10,945 nt of DNA, taken from positions 1 to 10,945 of the forward strand of contig CAZUVQ010000061.1 of NCBI GenBank assembly GCA_964623915.1. Reading direction: 5' to 3'. The notes beneath the pieces are model-generated. The model did not search any database. It saw only the letters and a list, made by a program, of their open reading frames with translations, and was not told where the DNA came from. Shown in pieces: positions 1 through 5,798 of this stretch (position 1 is its first letter; each line of letters opens with the position of its first letter). A program made the translations under genes and the position numbers. Origin of the DNA: CAZUVQ01 sp964623915 (lineage in GTDB: Bacteria > Bacillota > Clostridia > UMGS1883 > UMGS1540).

Positions 1-110
1 CCACATTTTATTAATTCAGATATTTCTTTTTCTGTTTTTATTCTAATATTTTCCAATTTATATTTTTCAATTTCTCTATGACCTGTAAAGCAACAAGCAT
101 TTTCTTTCAT
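1..110 (-). CDS. SLOG-family (DUF1273/YpsA-like) protein, N-terminal fragment
   Basis: The reading frame starts at an ATG at 110 and runs off the left edge, giving 36 codons and no stop. The N-terminus reads MKENACCFTGHREIEKY. The CCFTGHR motif after a few residues is the hallmark of the DUF1273/YpsA branch of the SLOG superfamily, Rossmann-like proteins thought to bind nucleotide-derived ligands. AAGGAG lies about 8-10 bases before the ATG, and a near-perfect sigma-A promoter lies further upstream. It is transcribed divergently from the small XRE repressor gene, with dyad operators between them, which suggests control by that repressor. The cellular role of this branch is not well established, and the fragment is too short to show any fused domain. 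Family call is fairly firm; function is unknown. Confidence 0.72.
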   Translation of the reverse strand, partial: MKENACCFTGHREIEKYKLENIRIKTEKEISELIKC

Positions 111-127
111 AAATAGCGCTCCTTATA

Positions 128-205
128 GACTCTTTTGAGTCAATTATAACTTATATTGGTCTAAAAGTCAACTCAAATGAGACGACTATTTTGACTCAAA
201 TGAGT
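128..205. promoter_or_regulatory. Three dyad operator candidates in the SLOG/XRE divergent control region
   Basis: Three copies of one dyad, ACTC-4-GAGT, lie between the divergent genes. Site 1 is GACTCTTTTGAGTC (128-141), perfect, just downstream of the SLOG -10 box. Site 2 is ACTCAAATGAGA (171-182), which overlaps the SLOG -35 box by one base. Site 3 is ACTCAAATGAGT (194-205), which overlaps a TTGACT element reading toward the XRE gene. Centres are 42 and 23 bp apart, close to whole helical turns. This is the arrangement expected for a small XRE repressor controlling itself and its neighbour. The repeats are seen directly; repressor binding is inferred. Confidence 0.7.
143..171 (-). promoter_or_regulatory. 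Sigma-A promoter of the SLOG gene
   Basis: On the minus strand TTGACT (166-171) and TATAAT (143-148) are separated by exactly 17 bases. One operator dyad starts in the -35 box and another sits at the expected transcription start, so repressor binding would block polymerase. Confidence 0.75.
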
Positions 206-222
206 TAACATATAAGTATAAT
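191..222 (+). promoter_or_regulatory. Probable promoter of the XRE repressor gene
   Basis: TTGACT (191-196) is followed by TATAAG (211-216) and TATAAT (217-222). The spacers are 14 and 20 bases, neither ideal, so the exact -10 is uncertain. Site 3 of the operator set covers the -35 element, which would fit autorepression. Confidence 0.4.
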
Positions 223-238
223 ACTTTTGGAGGTACTT

Positions 239-481
239 ATGAATATCGGAGAAGCAGTTAAATATCGAATTATTAGCCTATGCGAGTCAAGAAATATTAC
301 AATTAACAAATTAGGTACTGTTAGTGGAATTACTCGTTCAACAATTAATAATATTGTAGGTGGCAGAAATAATAGCACAACAATTTCTACTATAAAGAAA
401 ATTTGTGATGGACTTGATATTTCTATAATCGATTTTTTTGATGATGATATTTTCAAAAATCTTGAACAGGAAATAAAATAA
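239..481 (+). CDS. Small XRE/Cro-CI-type transcriptional repressor
   Basis: An 80-residue protein that is almost entirely one helix-turn-helix domain. The HTH is at about residues 21-44 (helix 2 near TINKLGTVSGIT, recognition helix near RSTINNIVGG), followed by the family-typical segment TISTIKKICDGLDISIIDFF and a short acidic/charged tail. There is no second ligand-binding or protease domain, so it is a minimal Cro-like regulator that probably acts as a dimer. The ATG at 239 is chosen because GGAGG at 229-233 lies 5 bases upstream; an in-frame TTG at 227 would place that SD inside the gene. It is divergent from the SLOG gene, and three matching dyads between them are its likely operators. 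What releases it is not visible. Confidence 0.85.
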   Translation: MNIGEAVKYRIISLCESRNITINKLGTVSGITRSTINNIVGGRNNSTTISTIKKICDGLDISIIDFFDDDIFKNLEQEIK

Positions 482-517
482 CCTTGTACCAATCCGGAAC
501 AAGGTTGTTGTGTTTTT
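480..517 (+). terminator. Probable terminator of the XRE gene
   Basis: AACCTTGT (480-487) pairs with ACAAGGTT (499-506) as an 8-bp stem that overlaps the stop codon. The downstream tract is T-rich but interrupted by Gs (GTTGTGTTTTT), so termination may be only partial. Confidence 0.55.
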
Positions 518-542
518 ATGTCATTTTTGACGGAAAGCATCC

Positions 543-560
543 TACTTGTGTACACAAGTA
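543..560. repeat. 18-bp perfect palindrome
   Basis: TACTTGTGTACACAAGTA equals its own reverse complement over all 18 bases. It has no loop and no T-tract, so it looks like a protein-binding dyad rather than a terminator. It lies in the gene-free stretch between the XRE gene and the guaA terminator. No matching copy was noticed elsewhere in the window. Confidence 0.75.
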
Positions 561-570
561 AATCAATCTA

Positions 571-584
571 TTGGGCAAGCCCAA
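571..584. repeat. 14-bp dyad TTGGGC-AA-GCCCAA
   Basis: Six-base arms are separated by two bases, 10 bases after the 18-bp palindrome. The two-base centre is too short for a hairpin loop, so this would act as a DNA-level dyad if it is functional. Confidence 0.55.
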
Positions 585-614
585 ACCCTGTGATACTGTA
601 ACGATACTAAGTTT

Positions 615-636
615 TTGTACTCAAATTGTACTCAAA
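615..636. repeat. Tandem 11-bp direct repeat (TTGTACTCAAA x2)
   Basis: Two adjacent identical 11-base units occupy 615-625 and 626-636, immediately before the guaA terminator. Each contains ACTCAAA, the left half of operator sites 2 and 3. The 11-base period puts both copies on the same helix face. It could be an arm-type or accessory binding site, or chance in AT-rich DNA. Confidence 0.55.
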
Positions 637-640
637 AGGC

Positions 641-691
641 AAAAAGAAACCCCGAAAATACGCTGTTTTAGCGGACTTCGGGGATTTTTTT
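641..691. terminator. Bidirectional intrinsic terminator downstream of guaA
   Basis: CCCCGAA (650-656) pairs with TTCGGGG (677-683), and an inner CGCT/AGCG stem (661-664/670-673) closes a short loop. Read leftward, as guaA is, the stem is followed by TTTCTTTTT; read rightward, by seven Ts (685-691). It should end guaA transcription and block rightward read-through into guaA. Confidence 0.85.
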
Positions 692-693
692 GC

Positions 694-708
694 CTACTCC
701 CACTCAAT
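694..708. other. guaA 3' end, candidate integration (attB-type) site
   Basis: The last codons of guaA on the minus strand read ATTGAGTGGGAGTAG. The 3' end of guaA is a documented insertion hotspot for integrative elements and genomic islands in several Firmicutes, and accessory-looking genes lie just beyond it here. No second copy of the core occurs in the visible 693 bases to the left and no integrase is present, so occupation is inferred from context only. Confidence 0.35.
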
Positions 709-2220
709 AGTTGCAGGGGGTTTGCTTGTTATATCATAAACAACTCTGTTTATTCCTTTTACCTCATTTGTAATTCTTGATGATATTTTTATCAGCAAGG
801 GGTAGGGGATATGTGCAAATTCGCATGTCATAAAATCATTAGTGATAACCGCCCTTAATGCAAGTGTATAATCATATGTTCTGAGTTCGCCCGTAACACC
901 TACACTTTGTGTGTTTGTTAAAACGGCGAAATACTGATCAGCTTTGAAATTAGAAGCTGCAATTTCTTCACGCAAAATAAGGTCAGCATCACGCAGAATA
1001 TCAAGCTTTTTCTCGGTAAGCTCACCGATAACTCTTATAGCAAGACCGGGGCCGGGGAAGGGCTGTCTGTACACAAGCTTTTCAGGAAGCTTTAACAATA
1101 AACCAAGCCTTCTGACCTCGTCTTTAAAAAGGGACGCTAGAGGTTCAATTACGCCTTCAAAAATCATAGAGTCCGGCAAGCCTCCAACATTGTGATGGCT
1201 TTTTATAACGGCACCGTCACCGATACCTGATTCAACTATATCAGGGTAAATAGTTCCCTGTGCAAGAAACTCGGGATTTCCGTATTTTTTCGCCTCGTCT
1301 TCAAATGTTCTGACGAATTCATCACCTATTATTTTGCGTTTCTTTTCGGGGTCGGTTACGCCTTTAAGTTTATCAAGAAAACGCTTTCTTGCATCAACAT
1401 ATATAAAGTTAAGATTCCTTTTTGAAAAAACCTCGCACACTTCTTCGGGTTCATTTTTACGCATAAACCCATGATTTATAAATATACATACAAGCTGGTC
1501 TCCGATAGCCTCGGATAAAAGAGCGGCACAAACCGAAGAATCAATACCTCCGGAAAGCCCTAAAAGTATTTTTTTAGCTCCGACTTTTTCACGAACCTCT
1601 GAAATCTGTCGCTCAAGATAGTCAGCCATAGAATGGTCACCCGAAGCTCCGCAGATTTTGAATACAAAGTTATTAATTATTTCATTTCCGTTTACAGTAG
1701 TTTCAACTTCAGGATGAAACTGAACACCGTAAAGCTTTTTTTGAGTGTTTTCAAAAGCTGCAATTTCGCCTGTTTCTGTATGTGCGGTTGCCCTAAAGCC
1801 GTCAGGCAGTTTTTGCACCTTTCCAGTATCGCTCATTAATACTTCCTGTTTTTCATTAAGATTGTAAAACAGGTCACTATCACTTAGGATGTCGGCATTT
1901 ATTATCCCGTATTCGCTTTTATCACAAGGAGATATAACACCACCCTCTATATGACAAATATACTGCATGCCGTAGCATATTCCGAGAATCGGTACACCAA
2001 GCTCGAATATTTTATTATCACATACAGGTGAATTACTGTCAAAAACACTACGGGGTTCGCCTGTTAGTATAATGCCCTTCAGATTTAGTTTTGATAGCTT
2101 ATCGGCTGTGACTGTGCAGTGGAATATTTCAGAATAAACACTGCATTCACGTATACGCCTTGCAATAAGCTGTTTATATTGTCCGCCAAAATCTATTATT
2201 GCAATTGTTTCCTTATTCAT
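694..2220 (-). CDS. guaA: GMP synthase (glutamine-hydrolysing)
   Basis: Makes GMP from XMP, glutamine and ATP in purine synthesis (cytoplasm). The 508 residues are close to the usual 510-525. The class I glutaminase half (1-190) has the GICYGMQ nucleophile loop (C82) and FHPE (H169, E171). The ATP-pyrophosphatase half has the P-loop SGGIDSS (223-229). The dimerisation domain carries RQPFPGPGLAIR and ends KPPATIEWE, as expected for a complete protein. Odd points are confined to the glutaminase half: the usual SGGP loop reads TGEP (53-56), the usual MSHGD/MSHTD reads MSDTG (129-133), and the HT after HPEV reads TT. The catalytic triad is kept, so reduced or altered glutaminase activity is possible but unproven. 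The gene stands alone and is followed by a strong terminator. No guanine riboswitch is visible upstream. Confidence 0.95.
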   Translation of the reverse strand: MNKETIAIIDFGGQYKQLIARRIRECSVYSEIFHCTVTADKLSKLNLKGIILTGEPRSVFDSNSPVCDNKIFELGVPILGICYGMQYICHIEGGVISPCDKSEYGIINADILSDSDLFYNLNEKQEVLMSDTGKVQKLPDGFRATAHTETGEIAAFENTQKKLYGVQFHPEVETTVNGNEIINNFVFKICGASGDHSMADYLERQISEVREKVGAKKILLGLSGGIDSSVCAALLSEAIGDQLVCIFINHGFMRKNEPEEVCEVFSKRNLNFIYVDARKRFLDKLKGVTDPEKKRKIIGDEFVRTFEDEAKKYGNPEFLAQGTIYPDIVESGIGDGAVIKSHHNVGGLPDSMIFEGVIEPLASLFKDEVRRLGLLLKLPEKLVYRQPFPGPGLAIRVIGELTEKKLDILRDADLILREEIAASNFKADQYFAVLTNTQSVGVTGELRTYDYTLALRAVITNDFMTCEFAHIPYPLLIKISSRITNEVKGINRVVYDITSKPPATIEWE

Positions 2221-2250
2221 ATGTTCACATCCTAATATTGATTTTTATAA

Positions 2251-2279
2251 ATTATAACATATAAATCAAATAAATTCTA
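2251..2279 (-). promoter_or_regulatory. Possible guaA promoter
   Basis: On the minus strand TATAAT lies at 2251-2256, with only a weak -35 match (TAGAAT, 2274-2279) at 17-base spacing. It would give a leader of about 24 bases carrying AGGA before the ATG. The region is very AT-rich, so this -10 is not unique. Confidence 0.4.
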
Positions 2280-2370
2280 TAACTAAATTAAATAAAAATT
2301 TATAATACAGAGATAATTTTTCAGTATAATGTTTATTAAATCAGGGCTTGGGACTTACGTGATTTTTCTG

Positions 2371-2399
2371 TTGACAATTACTGTATAAAAGAATATAAT
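2371..2399 (+). promoter_or_regulatory. Perfect consensus sigma-A promoter of the DUF1858 gene
   Basis: TTGACA (2371-2376) and TATAAT (2394-2399) are both exact consensus with a 17-base spacer. Expected strength is high. The transcript would start near 2406, about 24 bases before the ATG. Confidence 0.85.
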
Positions 2400-2429
2400 A
2401 TTCTCATAATAATAATGGGAGTTGATTTT

Positions 2430-2630
2430 ATGGCAAATGTAACAAAAGATACAATTATTGCTGACGTTTTGAATATGGACCCAGGCACAGCACCGTTTTT
2501 CTTTGAAATCGGGATGCACTGTCTCGGATGTCCTTCCGCAAGCGGGGAAAGCATAGAAGAAGCATGTGCTGTTCATGGTGTGGATGCTGACGAGCTTGTT
2601 CAAAAACTGAATGCATTTTTGCAAAAATAA
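2430..2630 (+). CDS. DUF1858-type redox-disulfide (hybrid-cluster-associated) small protein
   Basis: A 66-residue protein with the pattern of the DUF1858/TIGR03980 family: an N-terminal ADVLNMDP segment, then GMHCLGCPSASGESIEEAC, containing a CxxC pair (C31, C34) and a further C46. Family members stand alone or are fused to ScdA/hybrid-cluster-type proteins and are proposed to act as redox disulfide or metal-handling domains; the biochemical role is not settled. There is no signal peptide or membrane segment, so it is presumably cytoplasmic. The ATG at 2430 is chosen over the ATG at 2415 because GGGAG (2417-2421) lies 8 bases before it. The gene is monocistronic, with a perfect promoter in front and a strong terminator behind, and no hybrid-cluster gene is nearby. 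Confidence 0.85.
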   Translation: MANVTKDTIIADVLNMDPGTAPFFFEIGMHCLGCPSASGESIEEACAVHGVDADELVQKLNAFLQK

Positions 2631-2640
2631 TTAAAAATAC

Positions 2641-2674
2641 ACTAAAAAAGACACAAAAATGTGTCTTTTTTAGT
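2641..2674. terminator. Shared bidirectional terminator between the DUF1858 gene and argH
   Basis: ACTAAAAAAGACACA (2641-2655) and its exact complement at 2660-2674 form a 15-bp perfect stem with an AAAA loop. The outer arms supply a T-tract in both directions, so the element ends the two convergent transcripts. Confidence 0.9.
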
Positions 2675-2684
2675 ACTATGTTTT

Positions 2685-4067
2685 TTAAACATTAAATTTA
2701 TTAATATATTCCTTAAAACTTTCAATTGAAGCAATTACAGCTTTTGGCGCAGGTCCACCTTTTAAAGCCCTTTTAGAAACACATGTGTTCACGTCAATTG
2801 CGCTGTATATGTCATTTTCAAAAATCTGTGAAAAATTCTTGAATTCTTCAAGAGTTAAATCATCAAGTGCCTTATTATTGCTGATTGCGTAAAAAACAAG
2901 CTTTCCGATTACCTCATGTCCATCCCTGAAGGGAAGACCTTTATTAACAAGATAATCCGCCGCATCTGTGGCATTTGTGAAACCACCTCGGGCGCCGTCT
3001 TTCATTCTCTCTTTCATGATTTTCATAGTCTTTAGCATATTTGTGAATACAGGCAAGCATAGCATAACTGTATCCAAAGCATCAAAAACCTGCTCCTTAT
3101 CCTCCTGCATATCTTTGTTGTATGCAAGCGGAATGCCCTTCATAACAGTCAACAGCCCCATAAGGTCACCGTATACCCTTCCTGTTTTTCCTCTTATCAG
3201 CTCTGCAACATCAGGGTTCTTTTTTTGCGGCATAATACTGCTGCCCGTAGAATATGCATCATCCATTTCAACAAAAGAAAACTCGTTACTGCTCCATAAT
3301 ATAAGCTCCTCGCAAAAACGGCTCAAATGAGTCATAACAAGCGAGCAGTTAAACACAAACTCAATTACAAAATCCCTGTCGCTGACACTATCCATTGAAT
3401 TTTCTGAAACAGCAGAAAAGCAAAGACTATCGGCAACAAACTGACGGTCAAGCGGATAAGTTGTACCTGCAAGAGCACCTGCACCAAGCGGCATAACAGA
3501 AGTTCTTTTCAAAGTATCGTCAAACCTTGCTAAATCCCGTGAAAACATCTGTGCATATGCCATAACGTGATGAGCAAATGTAACTGGCTGTGCCTTTTGA
3601 AGGTGCGTGTAACCGGGCATAACTGTTTCAAGATTGTTTTCCGCTAAAGCTATGAGAGCATTACAAAGCACAACAAGCTCTTCCTGCGCTTTTTTTCCGG
3701 CATTAATCAAATACATCCGCAAATCAAGTGCAACCTGGTCATTTCTGCTTCTGCCTGTGTGAAGGCGTTTGCCGGCATCTCCTATTCTTTCGGTCAGGAG
3801 CTTTTCTATATTCATATGAATGTCTTCCGCATCAACAGAGAACTCTGCTTTTCCGTTTTCAATATCATCAAGAATTTCAAGAAGTGTTTTACAAATCAAA
3901 TCAGCATCAGAAGAGGGGATAATACCCTGCCTACCAAGCATTGTGGCATGTGCAATACTGCCCTTTATATCTTCCTTGTACATCCTTGAATCAAATCTTA
4001 TGGAAGAGTTAAAATCATCAACACTTTTATCAGTGCTTTTCCGAAATCTGCCGCCCCATAATTTCAT
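2685..4067 (-). CDS. argH: Argininosuccinate lyase
   Basis: Splits argininosuccinate into arginine and fumarate, the last step of arginine synthesis. At 460 residues it has the usual length and is complete. It belongs to the fumarase/aspartase superfamily. Signatures seen are the N-terminal KLWGGRF, the GRSRNDQVALD segment (105-115), PGYTHLQKAQPV with H155, and the flexible catalytic-serine loop GSSIMPQKKNPD (around 275-286). Family members are homotetramers that build each active site from three subunits. The ATG at 4067 follows the argG stop by 12 bases, and GGAG sits in that gap, so it is co-transcribed with argG. Unlike the adjacent argG, nothing appears to be missing. Confidence 0.96.
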   Translation of the reverse strand: MKLWGGRFRKSTDKSVDDFNSSIRFDSRMYKEDIKGSIAHATMLGRQGIIPSSDADLICKTLLEILDDIENGKAEFSVDAEDIHMNIEKLLTERIGDAGKRLHTGRSRNDQVALDLRMYLINAGKKAQEELVVLCNALIALAENNLETVMPGYTHLQKAQPVTFAHHVMAYAQMFSRDLARFDDTLKRTSVMPLGAGALAGTTYPLDRQFVADSLCFSAVSENSMDSVSDRDFVIEFVFNCSLVMTHLSRFCEELILWSSNEFSFVEMDDAYSTGSSIMPQKKNPDVAELIRGKTGRVYGDLMGLLTVMKGIPLAYNKDMQEDKEQVFDALDTVMLCLPVFTNMLKTMKIMKERMKDGARGGFTNATDAADYLVNKGLPFRDGHEVIGKLVFYAISNNKALDDLTLEEFKNFSQIFENDIYSAIDVNTCVSKRALKGGPAPKAVIASIESFKEYINKFNV

Positions 4068-4079
4068 ATCATTTCTCCA

Positions 4080-5189
4080 TTATTTGTTATTTTTTTTCAG
4101 CATTAAAGCACGAACCTTTAAGGGTAAACCAAATAAATTGATAAATCCTTCAGAATCCTTTTGGTTATATACTTCATCGGCACTAAATGTTGCAAAATCC
4201 TCATCATAGAGGGAATAAGGCGATTTAGCACCGGCTGACATAATGTTCCCCTTATATAGCTTCAAGCGTACAGTTCCTGTTACAGTTTCCTGAGTTACAT
4301 CAACAAAAGCCTGCAAAGCTTCACGAAGGGGTGTGTACCACTGACCATCATAAACAATTTCAGAAAATTTAATTGCAACCTGGTTTTTATAGTGCATTGT
4401 TTCACGGTCAAGAGTTAAATACTCAAGCTCATTATGCGCATAAAATAGAAGCTTTCCGCCTGGATTTTCATAAACACCGCGAGATTTCATACCAACCTTG
4501 CGGTTTTCTACAATATCATCAATACCGATGCCGTTTCTGGCGGCAACTTTATTCATTTCTTCAATCATTGCAACGGGTGGATACCCTTTGCCATTAAACT
4601 TTACAGGAATACCCCTTGCAAATTCAATTTCACAGTATTCCGGTTTGTCAGGTGCTTTTTCGGGTGAAATCATAAGCTTTAATATCTTATCATAGTCAGG
4701 TTCATTCCATGGGTCTTCAAGCTCCATTCCTTCATGGCTTAAATGCCAGAGGTTTCTGTCCATTGAATAATTATCCTTCTTAGTTACAGGGACATCAATG
4801 CCGCGAGCTATTGCATAGTCAATTTCTTCTTCACGTGATTTTATGTCCCAAATGCGCCATGGAGCAATTATTTTCATGTGAGGTGCAAGGGCTTTAATCG
4901 TAAGTTCAAAACGAACCTGGTCATTTCCTTTTCCCGTGCAGCCGTGGCAAATTGCAACAGCACCCTCTTTTTCGGCAATTTCAACAAGACGTTTTGCAAT
5001 AAGCGGACGAGCAAAGGATGTACCCAAAAGGTACTTGCCCTCATATACAGCTCCAGCCTTTAATGTGGGATAAATAAAGTCAGTTACAAATTCTTCTTTC
5101 AGGTCTTCTATATAAAGCTTTGATGCGCCTGTAATGATTGAAGTATCGAGACCTCCCGAATAAGCTAGTACTACTTTTTCTTTTGACAT
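4080..5189 (-). CDS. argG: Argininosuccinate synthase with an internal in-frame deletion
   Basis: Normally condenses citrulline and aspartate using ATP. The ATG at 5189 is chosen because GGAGG (5198-5202) lies 8 bases upstream; longer in-frame starts lack this. The 369 residues compare with about 400 in the family. The N-terminus VVLAYSGGLDTS (ATP P-loop) is intact and the rest aligns well from memory (TGASKLYIEDL, KAGAVYEGKYLLGTSFARPLIAK, CHGCTGKGNDQVRFE, YSMDRNLWHLSHEG, TQETVTGTVRLKLYKGN). However, I19 is followed directly by TGASK. The helix and strand that normally separate them, including the conserved ADVGQ segment lining the ATP site, are absent: about 33-38 residues, with the junction near 5132/5133. 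The deletion keeps frame. If real, the enzyme is probably inactive or badly impaired; an assembly collapse is an equal possibility. First gene of argG-argH. Confidence 0.9.
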   Translation of the reverse strand: MSKEKVVLAYSGGLDTSIITGASKLYIEDLKEEFVTDFIYPTLKAGAVYEGKYLLGTSFARPLIAKRLVEIAEKEGAVAICHGCTGKGNDQVRFELTIKALAPHMKIIAPWRIWDIKSREEEIDYAIARGIDVPVTKKDNYSMDRNLWHLSHEGMELEDPWNEPDYDKILKLMISPEKAPDKPEYCEIEFARGIPVKFNGKGYPPVAMIEEMNKVAARNGIGIDDIVENRKVGMKSRGVYENPGGKLLFYAHNELEYLTLDRETMHYKNQVAIKFSEIVYDGQWYTPLREALQAFVDVTQETVTGTVRLKLYKGNIMSAGAKSPYSLYDEDFATFSADEVYNQKDSEGFINLFGLPLKVRALMLKKNNK

Positions 5190-5219
5190 AGTTATTTCCT
5201 CCAAATTACATTTTTGTTA

Positions 5220-5248
5220 TTGATTATATTACATTTTAATGCTATAAT
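5220..5248 (+). promoter_or_regulatory. ruvCAB promoter
   Basis: TTGATT (5220-5225) and TATAAT (5243-5248) have a 17-base spacer, the same -35 hexamer and spacing as the SRP RNA promoter in this window. The leader would be about 55 bases. No clear SOS (LexA) box was seen. Confidence 0.65.
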
Positions 5249-5251
5249 TAA
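5223..5251 (-). promoter_or_regulatory. Probable argG-argH promoter
   Basis: On the minus strand TATAAT lies at 5223-5228, with a weak -35 (TTAATT, 5246-5251) at 17 bases. The predicted start near 5216 leaves a short leader carrying GGAGG. It lies almost exactly over the oppositely directed ruvC promoter. No convincing ARG box was recognised. Confidence 0.5.
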
Positions 5252-5309
5252 GAAATGTAAAGAGTTTTTTAATAAAAATTTAAAATAATTTATAATTATA
5301 GGTGTTTAA

Positions 5310-5798
5310 ATGAAAATTTTGGGTATAGATCCCGGGTATGCAATAGTGGGTTACGGAGNNNNNNNNNNNNNNNNNNNNNNNNNNNNNNNNNNNNNNNNNN
5401 NNNNNNNNNNNNNNNNNNNNNNNNNNNNNNNNNNNNNNNNNNATATATATGACAGTGTATCAAAACTTATAGATATACATAAACCTGATTTTTTATCCAT
5501 TGAGGAGTTGTTTTTCAACACAAATGTAAAAACGGCAATAGCTGTGGGGCACGCAAGGGGTGTGCTTCTCTTGGCAGCTGAAAACGCTGGTGTACCCATA
5601 TATGAATACACACCGCTTCAAATTAAACAGGCTGTAACCGGTTACGGCAGAGCAGACAAAAATCAGGTTCAGCAGATGGTTAAAACGCTAATGGGTTACA
5701 CTGTAGTACCAAAACCTGATGATGTTGCCGATGCTATTGCCGTGGCAATATGTCATGCACATTCATACAATCCCAATGGAGTTTACGGAGGTTTTTAA
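5310..5798 (+). CDS. ruvC: Holliday junction endonuclease RuvC (interrupted by an N run)
   Basis: Cuts Holliday junctions symmetrically, working with RuvAB in recombination repair. The N-terminus MKILGIDPGYAIVGYG carries D7. After the gap come SIEELFF (E65/E66) and PKPDDVADAIAVAICHA with D138 and D141. These four acidic positions match the known catalytic set if the gap length is right. About 29 residues are hidden by the 84 Ns, close to the roughly 31 expected, and the frame stays open across the gap, so the gene is probably intact at about 162 residues. AGGTG lies 5 bases before the ATG. The stop codon abuts the ruvA start. First gene of ruvCAB. Confidence 0.93.
   Translation: MKILGIDPGYAIVGYGXXXXXXXXXXXXXXXXXXXXXXXXXXXXXIYDSVSKLIDIHKPDFLSIEELFFNTNVKTAIAVGHARGVLLLAAENAGVPIYEYTPLQIKQAVTGYGRADKNQVQQMVKTLMGYTVVPKPDDVADAIAVAICHAHSYNPNGVYGGF
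5359..5442. other. Assembly gap of 84 Ns inside ruvC
   Basis: Unknown bases replace the stretch between the D7 region and the IYDS segment of RuvC. The length is a multiple of three and agrees with family spacing within about two residues, so it looks like an estimated gap rather than a fixed placeholder. Confidence 0.95.

Noticed and set aside
205..555. Minus-strand open frame opposite the XRE gene
   Set aside because: It is antisense to a well-supported gene, has no SD and ends inside the operator region.
2221..2414. Possible purine riboswitch or other leader element for guaA
   Set aside because: The sequence is AT-rich without the conserved purine-aptamer core or P1/P2/P3 pairing, and the likely guaA leader is only about 24 bases.
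2355..2624. Minus-strand open frame opposite the DUF1858 gene
   Set aside because: It is antisense to a gene with a perfect promoter, SD and family motif; its product is low-complexity and unrecognised.
3320..3334. A copy of the repressor-dyad core (CTCAAATGAG followed by TC) inside argH
   Set aside because: It lies in the conserved coding stretch MTHLSR far from any promoter, so it is explained by codons and is probably chance.
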